From contig QJPP01000309.1 in NCBI GenBank assembly GCA_003996215.1, forward strand, positions 1,293,001-1,357,000: a stretch of 64,000 bases of DNA, written 5' to 3'. Origin of the DNA: Jaltomata sinuosa (lineage: Eukaryota > Streptophyta > Magnoliopsida > Solanales > Solanaceae). The notes beneath the pieces are model-generated. The model had not been told where the DNA came from and searched no databases. It was given only the letters and a program-made list of their open reading frames with translations. A program made the translations under genes and the position numbers. This document shows positions 21,665-33,560 of the stretch, piece by piece; the stretch's first letter is position 1; each line of letters opens with the position of its first letter.

Positions 21665-22680
21665 TGAAATTGATAAGTAAAAAATGTCAAATATATTCTT
21701 GAACTATTTAAAATAAGTCTATTTACCTTCTGTTACGTTTTAGCTCAAAAATGTACTTGATGTTACCTTCTTGGCTCAAGAATGCCCTCCAATTAGCAAA
21801 ATAGCTCTAAAATACCTTCTTACTGATGGTTTCTCCAAAACAAGAAAAAATGAGCTAATTTTACCATTGAACTATTTGAAATGGTAGTTTGCCCTCCGTT
21901 TAAAGTTCAGGATATGTGCTCTTAATTGTAAATACTAGAACAAAAACTTATATCGGAGGAGATTAATTTGACTATTTTAAATGGCAATTTTTATAAAATG
22001 TCAATTTTATATTTTATATAAAGTTTAATTACTTGCATTAATTTTTCAACAAAATATTTATTTTATTGTCTCCTTTCAAAACTATTATAGCAGCCCTCGA
22101 CTGAAATTTGGGATGACTTATATAAAGTTACGATAACTAATAAGACGTACCAAGGTATAATTGAATTTGATTTCTTTTACCATATCACTCTTAGAGTTAG
22201 TAGAATAAATCAATCATCATTAAAACTAAAAAATAAATTTTAAATAATTATGTAAGAAAAAGTACACAATATCATATTTAGAAATAAAAAAATCTCATAC
22301 CTACTCAATACTCATGTATAAGAAGCCGAAAGAAAAAAAAAGTTACATCATTGTTTTTATCTATTAAAATGAGAAGTGTTTATACAACTTATTTTCTTAT
22401 AGGTTATAATATGTCTCATACATTCAACCCCCATCCCACCCTCTCCAAAAAAAAGAAGAAAGTTTAACAGAACAAGGGCAAAACTACTCTATTTTGAATA
22501 GTTCAAGGGCAAAATTGGTTCATTTTTCTTGTTTTATAACAATCATTACTCGTTAGTAATAACGGTACTTTTGAGTTATTTGCTAGTCGAGGGCATTTTG
22601 AGCCAAAAACATAACGGAGAGTAAAACTGATCCATTTTGAATAATTCAGGGATATATTTGACCCCTTTCCCTTATCAATA
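21665..22680. mobile_element. Long-inverted-repeat element, copy 2
   Basis: Paralogous copy of the element at 13207-14630, without the inner MITE. TGATAAGTAAAAAATGTCAA at the left faces TTTGACCCCTTTCCCTTATC at the right. Confidence 0.6.
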
Positions 22681-22885
22681 ACAATAAATTATCACTCCCT
22701 CAAAGATATTGGAATATAATCTCCTGAAATTTATTCAATAACAATAAACTATCACTCCCTCAAAGATATTAGAATACAATCTCTTGGAATTTATTCAATA
22801 ACAATAAACTATCACTCCCTCAAAGATATTAGAATAAAATCTTTTGAAATTTATTCAATAACAATAAACTATCACTCCCTCTAAG
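22681..22885. repeat. 60-bp minisatellite downstream of SABATH gene 2
   Basis: About four units containing ATCACTCCCTCAAAGATATT and TGAAATTTATTCAATAACAA. The array ends about 130 bp from the gene 2 stop codon. Confidence 0.8.
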
Positions 22886-23016
22886 ATATGGGAATACAAT
22901 GCCTACAACTCAAAAGTATAGAGAATTGGCATTAACACAAAAACAAATATCTTTAACAAGTGTGGTAATTAACTGTATTGGCAAGTGCAACATCCTGTTG
23001 TTTCTTTCACTCTTTG

Positions 23017-24974
23017 TCATTTCTTTCTTAAAGATATGACAATGTTGAAGAAGTTACCCTTTTGAACCAACAAATGACAAGCCAAATGGTAGGCATATCT
23101 CTCAAACAAATAGTCAACAAGGGAATCTCCAAGTTGGAAATGACTAGCAAACAATTGTTCATTAGCAGCTCTGATGGTTTTTGCAAAATGTTTACCACTG
23201 CTATAGGCATCGAAATGAATGTTATCGTCGTTGTCCCTCTCATCCCAGTTCACTTGGAAAAACTCTAGGGTGTCAATATCAAATGAACCTTCCATTTGAA
23301 CAATTTTTGTAACTTCATCCTTGTATGGTGCATAAAAAGGATGATTAAAGGAGTCTAGTTTTGCCTGTTCAATAAGTCCCTGCAGGCCATATCAACAAAA
23401 CATGAACATAGATTTAACAAATGACTTAGTTTAATACACTAGTAGAGTAAGTTTAATACACTAGTAGAGTAATTTTTACACTATCAGTGCAATTTAATTA
23501 AGTCTCTGTAATAGATCGGCTCTTCCCCGAACACTACACATAGTGGGAGCTGAGGGCACTAGGCTGCCCCTTGTTGTAGTAAATCATTTCCCCTAGTTTC
23601 TAGGTTACCAGTTCATGACTAATATACTTTGTTAGAGTTTTTACCAAAATTGTAAGTGCAACCAAGATTCAGGACTAATATAGTTTGTTACCTATAGTAA
23701 CCTTCTAAATGACCTGATTCTGTACAATTTTCCTTATGCATTGTCAGTGTATGAAAGTTAAACTCAAATGAATTGTTGAAAGAGAACAAGTTGTTAGAAG
23801 AAGTGAAATACTGGACCTCTTGTACTAAGTCAATGAATGCCTTTGATAGAAGATCCAGAAAGGCACAGTGACTTCCATAGGGATCAGGAATGCTCCTTCC
23901 GATAAATGTTAAAAGCATGTGTCCACCAGTTACTATTTCCTCAGAGCGGAATTGCAGAAACCTTGAGAAATCCTTCTCAAATTGCTTCATGTAGGCTTCA
24001 GATACTTGAAGAGGACTTGTACTTGTTATGTATATGCTGTTGTTGTTCTCCATCTTTTCTGGAGCCTACATGTTGTCGGAAAAATAATTCTTATATCTCA
24101 AAAAATAAGTTATACTAACATATTCTTATAATTAAGTTATAACTTGTTGAATCCTGGGGCTGGGAGATACACTTACACCGGTGAAATATCCTTAAGGACG
24201 GTGTCCTTTGACACACCTAAAGCTTTCATGAATTCTCTACAGTTTTCGCGATCAAGTATTTTCCATAAGATTTTCAACACATGTTTCAGTATGTAATGGA
24301 TATCAAAATAACTTGAAAGAGTTTGATTAATTGATACCTGGGAGAGCCAGTGAAGACTGTAAGATGAGTGAACCAAGTGCACGCTTTTGCTAGGAAATAG
24401 TCTTTCATAAAAGGAACCTGGAACGCCTGATACGAAACAATTTGCTCCATCTTCTGCTTCTTTGAGGTTCTGATAGAAGGATGGAATGGATTTGAAAATA
24501 GTGTTGAAGTCATTATCAGGGAGATCATTGAGATAAGCTTGAAACTCTGGCATTTTGCAGCTCTTCTCTTGGCATAATATTTGTACAATCTTTATGATGT
24601 TTGATAGTGTGAAAAGTGTGTTTGGTCCTGAAGAGCAACCCAAGTCTGCCATATTAAAACACTTGGGAAACTCACCATTATTATTGAACATCTTCTTGAT
24701 GGCATCTTCTAAAACAGGTTTTGCCTTTAGTATTACCTTTCTCTGGAAATAAGAAACATGAATTGAGTTGATTACTTAGTTCGTACAACAAAAACAACAA
24801 CAATAACAATTACGCCTCAATCCCAAGCAAGTTTGGACTGACAAGGTAAGCAAGTCCACACAAGCAGAGTAGAAAAGAGAAAAATAGAATTCAGACCTGA
24901 AGGGTGGAGGTGCTGGCATAACTGTATTCTACAGTTCCTGCATTCATATGCATAGGTAATTTGCTCCCTGCCAT
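23017..24974 (-). CDS. SABATH carboxyl methyltransferase, gene 2
   Basis: Four minus-strand exons, 24897-24974, 24338-24742, 23817-24065 and 23017-23379, match gene 1 in length and phase and give 364 residues. The SAM-binding motif NMADLGCSSGPNT, the loop SSYSLHWLSQ (His at the SAMT Met150 position) and the C-terminal block are intact. One oddity is that the conserved GNGE near residues 13-16 has become GTVE, in a region that approaches the cofactor in family structures; activity could be affected. Intron 2 carries a solo LTR, and a MITE sits 91 bp upstream of the ATG. The tandem partner is gene 1. The family methylates carboxyl groups of small acids with S-adenosylmethionine; the substrate is unknown. 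Confidence 0.92.
23514..23574 (-). mobile_element. SINE fragment in intron 3 of SABATH gene 2
   Basis: Nearly identical to 15423-15484 at the equivalent intron position, so it predates the tandem duplication. Confidence 0.7.
24074..24279. mobile_element. Short solo LTR in intron 2 of SABATH gene 2
   Basis: The insert begins TGTCGGAAAA and ends TTTTCAACA, with 5-bp target duplication CATGT at 24069-24073 and 24280-24284. Gene 1 has the uninterrupted site. An open stretch on the minus strand (ENCREFMKALGVSKD) is part of the insert and reads into exon 2 only by chance. Confidence 0.78.
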
Positions 24975-25065
24975 TACTTCTGCCACACCCCTGGTCGAAT
25001 GATCCTAAATTAATGCTCTGTTTGTCTTCGTATGTTATATAACATAATAATACACATGTTACTTA

Positions 25066-25481
25066 GGTGTATTTGGTAAGAATTAGAAAATATTTTCCTA
25101 GAAAATGTTCTCTTGGAAAACAAGTTGGTTTTTACTTATCTTCTAGTGTTTGGTAAGTAAGGGAAAAAATATTCTCTCAAAAGCTTTATATGTAATCTAG
25201 CAAAACACTATAGGAGTGGGAGGGGTGGGGACTGGGGCCTTGGGGGTGGGATGGTCAAGGGGTAGGGATTGGGAGCGTTGGGTGGGTGAGAAAAATACAA
25301 TAAACATAGAATGTCACTTGTAGAACTTGTTTTCCCTATTTTCATTACGAAAGCCATTTTTCTCATTTTTAAGAAACTTATTTTCCTAAAGAAAATGTTT
25401 TCCAAATTTTTTGTCTAACCAAACATAAAACAATAAAAAAATATTTTCTAAAAATATTTTCCTCCATACCAAACACACCCT
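25066..25481. mobile_element. MITE in the promoter of SABATH gene 2 (416 bp)
   Basis: The ends GGTGTATTTGGTAAG and CCATACCAAACACACCCT are inverted. TTA flanks both sides (25063-25065 and 25482-25484). Gene 1 keeps the empty site (ATTACTTAGTCATTTG). The inner inverted parts include AGAAAATATTTTCC. It belongs to the family related to 13667-14067. Confidence 0.82.
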
Positions 25482-25560
25482 TTAAGTCATTTGATATTGT
25501 TAGTACTTAGTAGTATCTCTTGCAAGTAAACTTTTATCAATTACTAAGAAGTAACTAGGG

Positions 25561-28164
25561 TGTTTGTGGTACAGTTTGACTTGATTTTTACTCAAAAAGG
25601 AAATTAAACCAATTAAGATAGCCTTAAAAATTTTGAAGGCAGAAAACATTGATAACCCTTTCAATTTATCAGCAAATTTTATTTAACACACAAATTATGA
25701 TATTTTTGATTGAGCATTTAAACATATGATAAAGTATTTTTATAACAAACTTCCGAATCAAATTTTGGAAAAGTTTCTGTGTGTGTTCTCAAGCGCTCAT
25801 TACGTAGATAAGTTAATCACTTAAAATATGTCACCTTCTTTAATTATACACATTAGCCTCAATAAACTGTGAAAGCTCAAGCATATTTCAACTAAGGCTA
25901 ATGTATGCAATTAAAGGATATAACATATTTTATGTGGTTAACTTAACTACCTAATAGACTCTTGAGAACATACACAAATATATTTTTAAAAATTGAACCG
26001 AAAGTGTCTAATTAGAACACTTTATTATGTGTTCAGGTGCTCAATTAAAACATCTCGTAATTTAAGTGTCTAAATGAAATTAATAGCAAGTTTAAGGAGT
26101 TATCAATGTATTAAGTCAATTCTAAACCAAATTACACCAAACCATTATAGTATAATTTTTGCCGATTGGTTCAATTTTTGCAGCTATTTTTATTTTACCA
26201 AATAATTGAAATAAATGACCATCAAAACTCGACCTACATTTTATTGATTTATTAGCATTGGAATAAAATAGTGAGCAAACATAGAGAAAAATTGATAATA
26301 ATGATATATTAAGTTGGGATTTCATCACCTTTTTCTAGTCTTGGGATACTAATCATCTCGACATGCGATTTCATCCGATAAATCATGAGATAAAATCACA
26401 TGTCCAAACGCTAGCTACAAAAAGTTTGTTGGGAACTCTAAAGGAGTGTTTAATTCACTAATATATAGTACTCCCTCTATTTATTTTTACTTGTTCATAG
26501 TAGGCTTTGCAGTTCCTTTAAAAAAATAATGAAGTGCATAGTTTATTAGAATATCTATATCAATTGGTGTATAGTCTCAATGTATTTGAAAGATGAATAG
26601 TTAATGTTATGAATAAAACATAAAAAAATATTTTCTTTTGATATAAAAAAATTATTTTTAGTATAATGGACAAATAAAAATAAAAGAAAGGAGTAATAAG
26701 TATGAAACAATGAAATATATTGGAGTTAATATCTTAAAAGGTCATTCAACTTTGGGAATTTATCATGCAAAGTCATTGAACTTTGCTTTATATCAATAAA
26801 ATCACTCAACTTAGACATTTATATCAATAAAATCAGTTATCATTAAAAAAAATCTTACATGGCCAAAAAATTTATTTTTGTATGTCATGTAAACATGGAC
26901 CTTCACAAATAAATAAAAATTAAAGAAAACTCATTAAAAATTCTTACGGGCAAACTTAATTAGTAAAACAAATATTGTGATATTAATGTAAAGGAATAAT
27001 ATTTACATATTCAGTGGCATGTCACTCTCAATTGGACACAAGAATACTTAACTCTACTTCAGTCATGCAAAGGAAAATCTAAACAACCCTCATCCTCAAA
27101 ATGGTGTATGCTGAGTTCTTTTTCATCTACAACATGATACTGTGAAAAAACTAAAGTTAGTTTTTTGGAACTACAAAAAATCGTAGATTTTTACACGGAA
27201 GCTTCCAGAATGATTCATTGTAATATTTTGGATACTTATCTTAAAGATAGATCTAGAAGTTCTAGATTCTTCTTAGATAGCTAAAAAATAAAGTTATCCA
27301 GATTGTTCTTGTGGATGTATCTAGAATCATCCCTACACAAGTATAAATAGGGGTGACCTTAGTCATTTGTAATCAACCGAAAATAAACTTAATTCGAGAA
27401 GTCTTTTTCTATAACCAAGTTCTCCTTTCCAAAATCTTCCTTCTCCTTTCTAGCTTCCTCTTCTTTAGTAGCCGATATTTTTATACAATCCCATACTTTA
27501 AAATAGAACGAGTTCAATCACTAAGGTTTGTTGCTGATTTCAGACGATTTCAAATTCAATTGAATTGTTCTATTATAATGGATTGATCTAATCCACAATC
27601 TGTTTCTTCAACCTTTGAGTAAACCATAGGCGACAAAAAGGAAAAGGCCCTACTTAGTTTCACAAGCCTTTGTCATTGTCAGTAGATTAAGTAGGGCCTG
27701 GTCCCCTGCGAATTCGTATGTCTGAGGAGCATGCCGCAACAAAAAGATAGTCCCCTATCGACAGAGACCTTCAATCAATAATGACAACACTGCCATATAC
27801 AATTTCATGTGTACAAACAGGGATTCCAATAATCAAATTGTTCGTTTGTTGTTGCTTTCGAACAATTGTTTCTCATAGTTTATACAATTTCGAACAATTA
27901 TAGAGACAGAGATCAGTCTCAAATAATTTTTTTTAAAAAAAAATCGTATTATAAGTGTATTATTTATGAATTCAAATTAGATGTATACTGGTTCTAATAT
28001 GTATAATATAACGATGGACTAATGTAAATATTTTATTAAAATTGTATTATAACTAATAGTAAAAAAAATATTATACTTGCATCTCCCATTTGGACGTGGA
28101 GGGCGGGTTAAGCAGGATTAGCAGACTTGTAGGCTGGCAAGCAACCTTATAGAGATCTTCACTT
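25561..28164. other. Gene-free region
   Basis: AT-rich. The stretch 27140-27590 has the look of an LTR or promoter: a TATA-like TATAAATAGGGG at 27341, then a pyrimidine-rich run. I could not define both ends or a target duplication. The open frame at 27353-27586 lies inside it and matches nothing I recognise. At 27640-27700 an inverted pair AGGCCCTACTTAGT / AGTAGGGCCT is present. Confidence 0.5.
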
Positions 28165-28830
28165 TTCTTTTCTCTTCCATTTTGATGTGGGATGCACCCA
28201 AGGTGTCCTGCACATTTCATCTTCAGAAACTTCTCAGTCTTGAAGCATGTCAGTCTTGTTTGACCCACCCTTATCAACCCTTCATCATAAGAGGCTTCAC
28301 AAACTAATCACGTTATATTTGTATGAAGAAAATCTAATCTGTTATTTGGTCTTTTTTATTTAACAAATGCGAGTTTCATTATTTTGTAAATTTATAGTGA
28401 TTGGTAAATAGCTTAACCACCCCTTTTTACTCCAGTAAATTTATCAAATGGTCACTCAAGTTTTTTTAAAAAAAATATGAGAGAAGTTATTTGCTTTATT
28501 TTGTATCAATAAAATCACTCAACTTGTGTGTTATAACTTTAAAAATTATTGTTGTCAAATTATGAACTAGATTCGCCAGATATCTTTAATTTATATTCCA
28601 TGCGGACCCAACTAGTAGCCTAGTAATATAATTTACTGACAACATTTATTTGGGATCATTTTCGGTCTCATCAAAATTAGAAAGTTCTTGTCCACAGGGG
28701 AACTACTAATCAGAAATCACAACTCACAACATAGTGTTGTATTTGAAAACGTAATTAAATTTTGTCTCTTTCTCTATTTAGAAATCAGAAATAATGTAAG
28801 AAGATTGAACTTGTATGATGTCACTCATGT
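28165..28830 (+). repeat. Dispersed repeat, copy 1 (partner 53462-54110)
   Basis: Same-orientation match to 53462-54110. Shared landmarks include AATAGCTTAACCACCC, ATTAGAAAGTTCTTGTCCAC and TTTGAAAACGTAATTAA. It ends about 25 bp before hAT-like element A. Confidence 0.8.
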
Positions 28831-28854
28831 TTTTTTTTAAAAAAAAAATAGAAC

Positions 28855-29779
28855 TGGGGGTGTACATGGATCGGGTTGATTCGAATTTTTTATATATCAA
28901 ATCAAATCATTAGGTTCGGGTTTTTAAATTTATAAACCAAACCAAACCAATAAAAATCGAGTTTTTCAACCTCGGATTTTTTCAGATATTTTCGATTTCA
29001 TCGGGTTTTTCATTTTTTTTGGGTAAAGTCTTCATACAAACATATAATTAACTTGTGCTTCAAATATTTCTTTACCCCGAGCAAAATACAACTATCTAAG
29101 GTATTTCTTAAAAAAATAACACAAAATATATTCACTTTATTTGGAATTTATGAAGTGAGTGATGACAATAAAATATTCAACCAAAAAAATAATGAAATCG
29201 CATAGAATAAATATTGCATATTAATAAGTCATAATACAAATAATCATAATTTAAAAGTATCAAGTCATGCTAAAATAAGTCTAATAAGTATTAACTACAT
29301 GACTAAATATTAAATAGAAAAATAAATTAGTTTATGTATTTATGTAAAATTAAAGAATAAATATCTAACATGATTGTTATGCCTAGTGCTGGATTGAATA
29401 ATCTTTTGTTAACATTCGTATTGATTTGGGTTTTATTTAAGTTACTAATATCTATGGGTTGTAAAAAGACTTATTGGACCATTTAAAATTCTAAGTTTAA
29501 ACTTGAAATAATATGTTGAAAGATAAAAACTATGAAAAAGTTGAAGAAATATTTATAAATTATATCACGATAAATATTTTTATGTACGCAATATTTTTAA
29601 AAATAGTATACATGTAATATCGGGTTGGTTCTATTCGGTTTGACTTTTTTTAGTTAAAACCAAGCCAAATCAATTATAGTTGGATTTTTTTTTCAATACA
29701 AACCAAGTCAAATCAAACCACTAGTCCAATTTTTTTTTACGATTTAATTTGATTTGCAGCTCGATTTTATACACCCCTA
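28855..29779 (+). mobile_element. hAT-like element A (about 925 bp)
   Basis: Starts TGGGGGTGTACATGGATCGG and ends TTTTATACACCCCTA. Inside, stretches of AACCAAACCAAACCAA are paired with their complements near the other end. It is homologous to B and C, which lie in the opposite orientation. The flanking octamers AATAGAAC and AGGAGAAT match only partly. Confidence 0.7.
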
Positions 29780-30193
29780 AGGAGAATTAAAGGATGTGGA
29801 GAATTTTCTGTATTGTTGTGTTTCAACTAAATTCACAAAAGCAAAAATTAGAAAAGAAAATTAAAACTAAAAATAACACAAAATAATAATTGAATGCCCA
29901 CCAGGGTTAGAGAAGGTAAAGAAAGACAATGTTGATCTTCCTACGGTCTGATTATAAACTTTAGTAAATCCACAAATTTAATTTTGGTTGGTTATTTGTT
30001 AGGATTAGGGGCCTAGAAAATCGAACCAAAAATCGAATCAAATCATAAATCGAGTTAAATTGAATTTTTTTTGACTAATAATTTGGTTTGACTTGATTTG
30101 GTATTGGAAAAAAAAATCGACTACAATTGATTTGATTTGTACCTAACTAAAAAAAGTCAAACCGAACCAAACCAACCCAATATTACATAGTAT

Positions 30194-31124
30194 TAGAGGT
30201 GAACAAAACCGAACCGCAAATCGAACCAAACCGTAAACCAAACCGAACCGCAAAAAAAAACCCGACTAGTGGTTTGGTTTGACTTGGTTTGGTGTTGGAA
30301 AAAAAAATCCGACTATAATTGGTTTGGTTTGGTTTAACTAAAAAAAATCAAACCGAACCGAACCAACCCGATATTACATATATATACTATTTTTAAAAAT
30401 ATTTTATACATAAAAATATTTATTGTAATGTAATTTATAAATATTTCTTAACTTTTTCATAGTTTTTATCATTCAACATATTATTTCAAATTTAAAGTTA
30501 GAATTTTAAATGGTCCAATAAGTTTTTATAACCCATAGATATTAGTAACCCAAATAAAGCTCAAATCAATACTAATGCTAACAAAAAGTTATTCAATTCA
30601 ACACTAGGAATGACAATCATGTTAGATATTTATTCTTTAATTTTACATAAATACATAAACTAATTTTATTTTTTTGTTTAATATTTAGTCATGTAGTTAA
30701 TACTTATTAGACTAATTTTAGTATGACTTGATACTTTTAAATTATGATTATTTTTATAATGGCTTATTAATATACAATATTTATTCTATGCGATTTCACT
30801 ATTTTTTTGGTTGAATGTTTTATTAATGTCATCACTCATTTATATATTGTGTTATTTTTTTTTAAAGAAATACCTTAGAGTAGGACTAAAGAAATATTTA
30901 AAGCACAAGTTAATTATATATTTATATGAAGACTTTACCGGAAAAAATCTCCGAAATAATCTGAAAAACCCAAGAAAATCGAAATAACCCGAAAAAACCC
31001 GAGGTTGAAAACTCTGACTTTTATTGGTTTGGTTTGGTTTGGTTTATAAATTTAATAACCCGGCACTAATGATTTGGTTTGATTTTTAAGAAAATCGAAC
31101 CAACCCGGTTCATGTACACCCCTA
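30194..31124 (-). mobile_element. hAT-like element B, inserted in C
   Basis: Termini TAGAGGTGAAC and GTACACCCCTA, with a perfect 8-bp duplication CATAGTAT at 30186-30193 and 31125-31132. Length 931 bp, no coding capacity. Confidence 0.85.
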
Positions 31125-32149
31125 CATAGTATATACTATTTTAAAATTTTTTTACTGTGATGTAATTTATAAATATTTCTTAAACTTTTTCATAGTTTTT
31201 ATCTTTCAACATATTATTTCAAGTTTAAATTTAGAATTTTAAATGATCCAATAAATTTTATAACTCATAGGCCATAGATATTAGTAACTCTCCCAAATCA
31301 ATACTACTGCTAACAAAAAATCATGCAATTCAACATTAGGAGTGACAATCATGTTACATATCTATTCTTTAATTTTACATAAATACAACTATTTTTTTTA
31401 ATATTTAGTCATGTAGTTAATACTTATTAGACTTATTTTAGCATGACTTAATACTTTTAATTTATGATTATTTTTGTTATGACTTATTAATATGCAATAT
31501 GTATTCTATGCGATTTCATTATGTTTTTGGTTGAGTATTTTACTGTCAACACTCATTTTTTGTGTTATTTTTTTAAGAAATGCCTTAGATAGTTGTATTT
31601 TGCTATGAGTAAAGAAATATTTGAAGCACAAGTTAATCATATGTTTGTATAAAGACTTTATCGGGAAAACTCAAAAAAACTCAAAAAACCCGAGAAAATC
31701 AAAAAAATCCGAAGTTGAAAAACTCAAATTTTATTAATTTAATTTGGTTTATAAATTTAAAAACCCGACACTAATAGTTTGGTTAGATATTTAAAAAAGG
31801 GAAAAGGACATGAGCTGACCATTTTCAAAAGAAATAGCCCATGTTTGGGCTATTGGACAAAATAAAGCCCTTCAGTCATTTTATTTTTATTTTTAGCTAT
31901 TAGTATAAATGATCCAAATTCAGTCCATTAAGCTTAATGTAGCAGCTTTTGTTGACTTTCTATTTGCTTTTCTTTTTATCTCTTTTTTCGTTGTTTTTTT
32001 ATTTTATCTTTATATTGTTTTATTCGTTGCTATTTTTTTATTTTATTTTTTGTTGCTCTTTTTTTTTTTTTATATAAAGTGTATAATAAATATATTAGTA
32101 TATAATATCTTATTTTTTTGGTAAGTTCTAATTAAGTTATACTTTTACA

Positions 32150-32255
32150 ATCAAATACAATTATATATAAATTGTATAGTTGTTGTATAAAATATATATT
32201 TGTATAAGAGTTATATAAAAAATGTATAGGATATATAAAAATTGTATAATTGTTG

Positions 32256-32310
<55 letters not shown>

Positions 32311-32620
32311 ATGTGCATAGAAACTGTATAAAATTAAATAACTATTTTAGTATAGTGAACAACCGGGCTTTCTATAGGAACTGTATAGGATAATTGTTTT
32401 ATAGAATATGTATCTATATAAGATTTCTATAGAAACTGTATAAGATGCGTATCGAAACTGTATAATTGTTGTATAGAATATGTATATGTATAAAATTTCT
32501 ATAGGAACTGTATAGGACGTGTATAAAAATTATATAATTATTATAGAATATGTATTTGTATAGGATGTGTATACAAATTATATAATTATTGTATAAAATA
32601 TATATTTATATCTAGTATCA
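32150..32620. repeat. TGTATA-rich tandem repeats with (TA)n
   Basis: About 20 TA units lie at 32262-32308, and around them are repeated AACTGTATA and ATAGAATATGTAT motifs. Confidence 0.75.
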
Positions 32621-33249
32621 AAGATACATGCATTTGCTATCAAATATGCACTTATTATATATTTTTTAATTGTATTTTAAAAAATACACTATTTTTTATA
32701 TATGATGAATAAAAAAAGCAGAAATTATAATATTACAAATTGCATTTGATTTTTTTAAAAAAAGTGCAACAATTAGAAGAGCAAAAATAGTTTTTAAAAA
32801 AAGAGCAACAAAATTTTTTTTTAAAAAAGAGGAAAAACACAGTGAAAAAAATAACTATATTTTTTTCTATAAAAAAAGAGTTGCAATAAATATTTAAAGA
32901 AAATAGTGAAAAAAAAGAGAAAAAGAACCGTGAAAAAACAAACAAAACATGAAGAAGCGAGAATAAAAAATGGGAAAACTACACATATAGGCATACTTAA
33001 GGCCTTAATTAGCCAACATAGCCTAAGTTTGTATTAATTACAAATCAGATCCAATTAGCAATACTTTGGAAAACCCTCTCCTCCCTCTCTCCTATTTTGC
33101 TCGCCTCTCTGCCCCCTCTCCCTCTCTCTCGCTGCCTCTGTCTCCCTCTCTCTCACTACCTCTGCTCGCCTCTCTCCCCCTCTCCCTCTCTCTCGTTACT
33201 CCTGCCAATAGCCCTGCTAGTGATTTCCCCCTTCATTCACTCCAATTCA

Positions 33250-33560
33250 CTCCTTCTTTATCATGAGGTTCTGAAGAGAAGGAGAATGATTCCTCCAAAG
33301 CAGCAAAACTGAAATCACCGGCAAAGGATTCCAAGAATTTCATGTCTCCGACTATTTCAGCTTCTTCCAAGATTGCTCAATCCCCTAAAAAGAAAATCTT
33401 GGTGGAAAGGAACGACCCTGTTAGGACTTCAATCACCTTATTTGACGGTAAAGCTACATTCTTTTCTGCAACTTCTGAAGAGAAAGGGACAAAACTGAGT
33501 CAAATTCAGGGGTTTATTGAAGGAGGAAGAAGTGAAGGGACTGTGTTCTTGTATTCGTGG
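33250..33560 (+). pseudogene. Captured gene fragment inside the 2.4-kb element
   Basis: One open frame encodes SEEKENDSSKAAKLKSPAKDS followed by KNFMSPTISASSKIAQSP and then KKKILVERNDP. The motif KNFMSPTISA-SK-SP-KKK(I/V)L resembles a conserved segment of uncharacterised Ser/Lys-rich plant proteins, as I remember them. Base composition is higher in GC than the surrounding repeat. The frame runs into TA-rich repeat sequence at its 3' end (stop at 33609) and has no clear start, so it is a fragment. Confidence 0.5.

Larger units (their letters stand above)
20950..25560 (-). repeat. Tandem duplication block 2 (SABATH gene plus flanks)
   Basis: Paralogous to 12700-16965 across flank, exons, introns and promoter. 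Exon lengths are identical to gene 1 and most intron sequence is alignable. Differences are a 416-bp MITE in the promoter, a 206-bp solo LTR in intron 2 and a longer minisatellite. Confidence 0.85.

Noticed and set aside
14632..22885. Regularly spaced repeats as a CRISPR array
   Set aside because: Unit and spacer are both repeated, only 2-4 units, in a plant nuclear context; they are minisatellites.
33066..33312. Ser/Leu/Pro-rich frames
   Set aside because: Translations of a CTCTCTCCC-rich low-complexity tract inside the 2.4-kb element.
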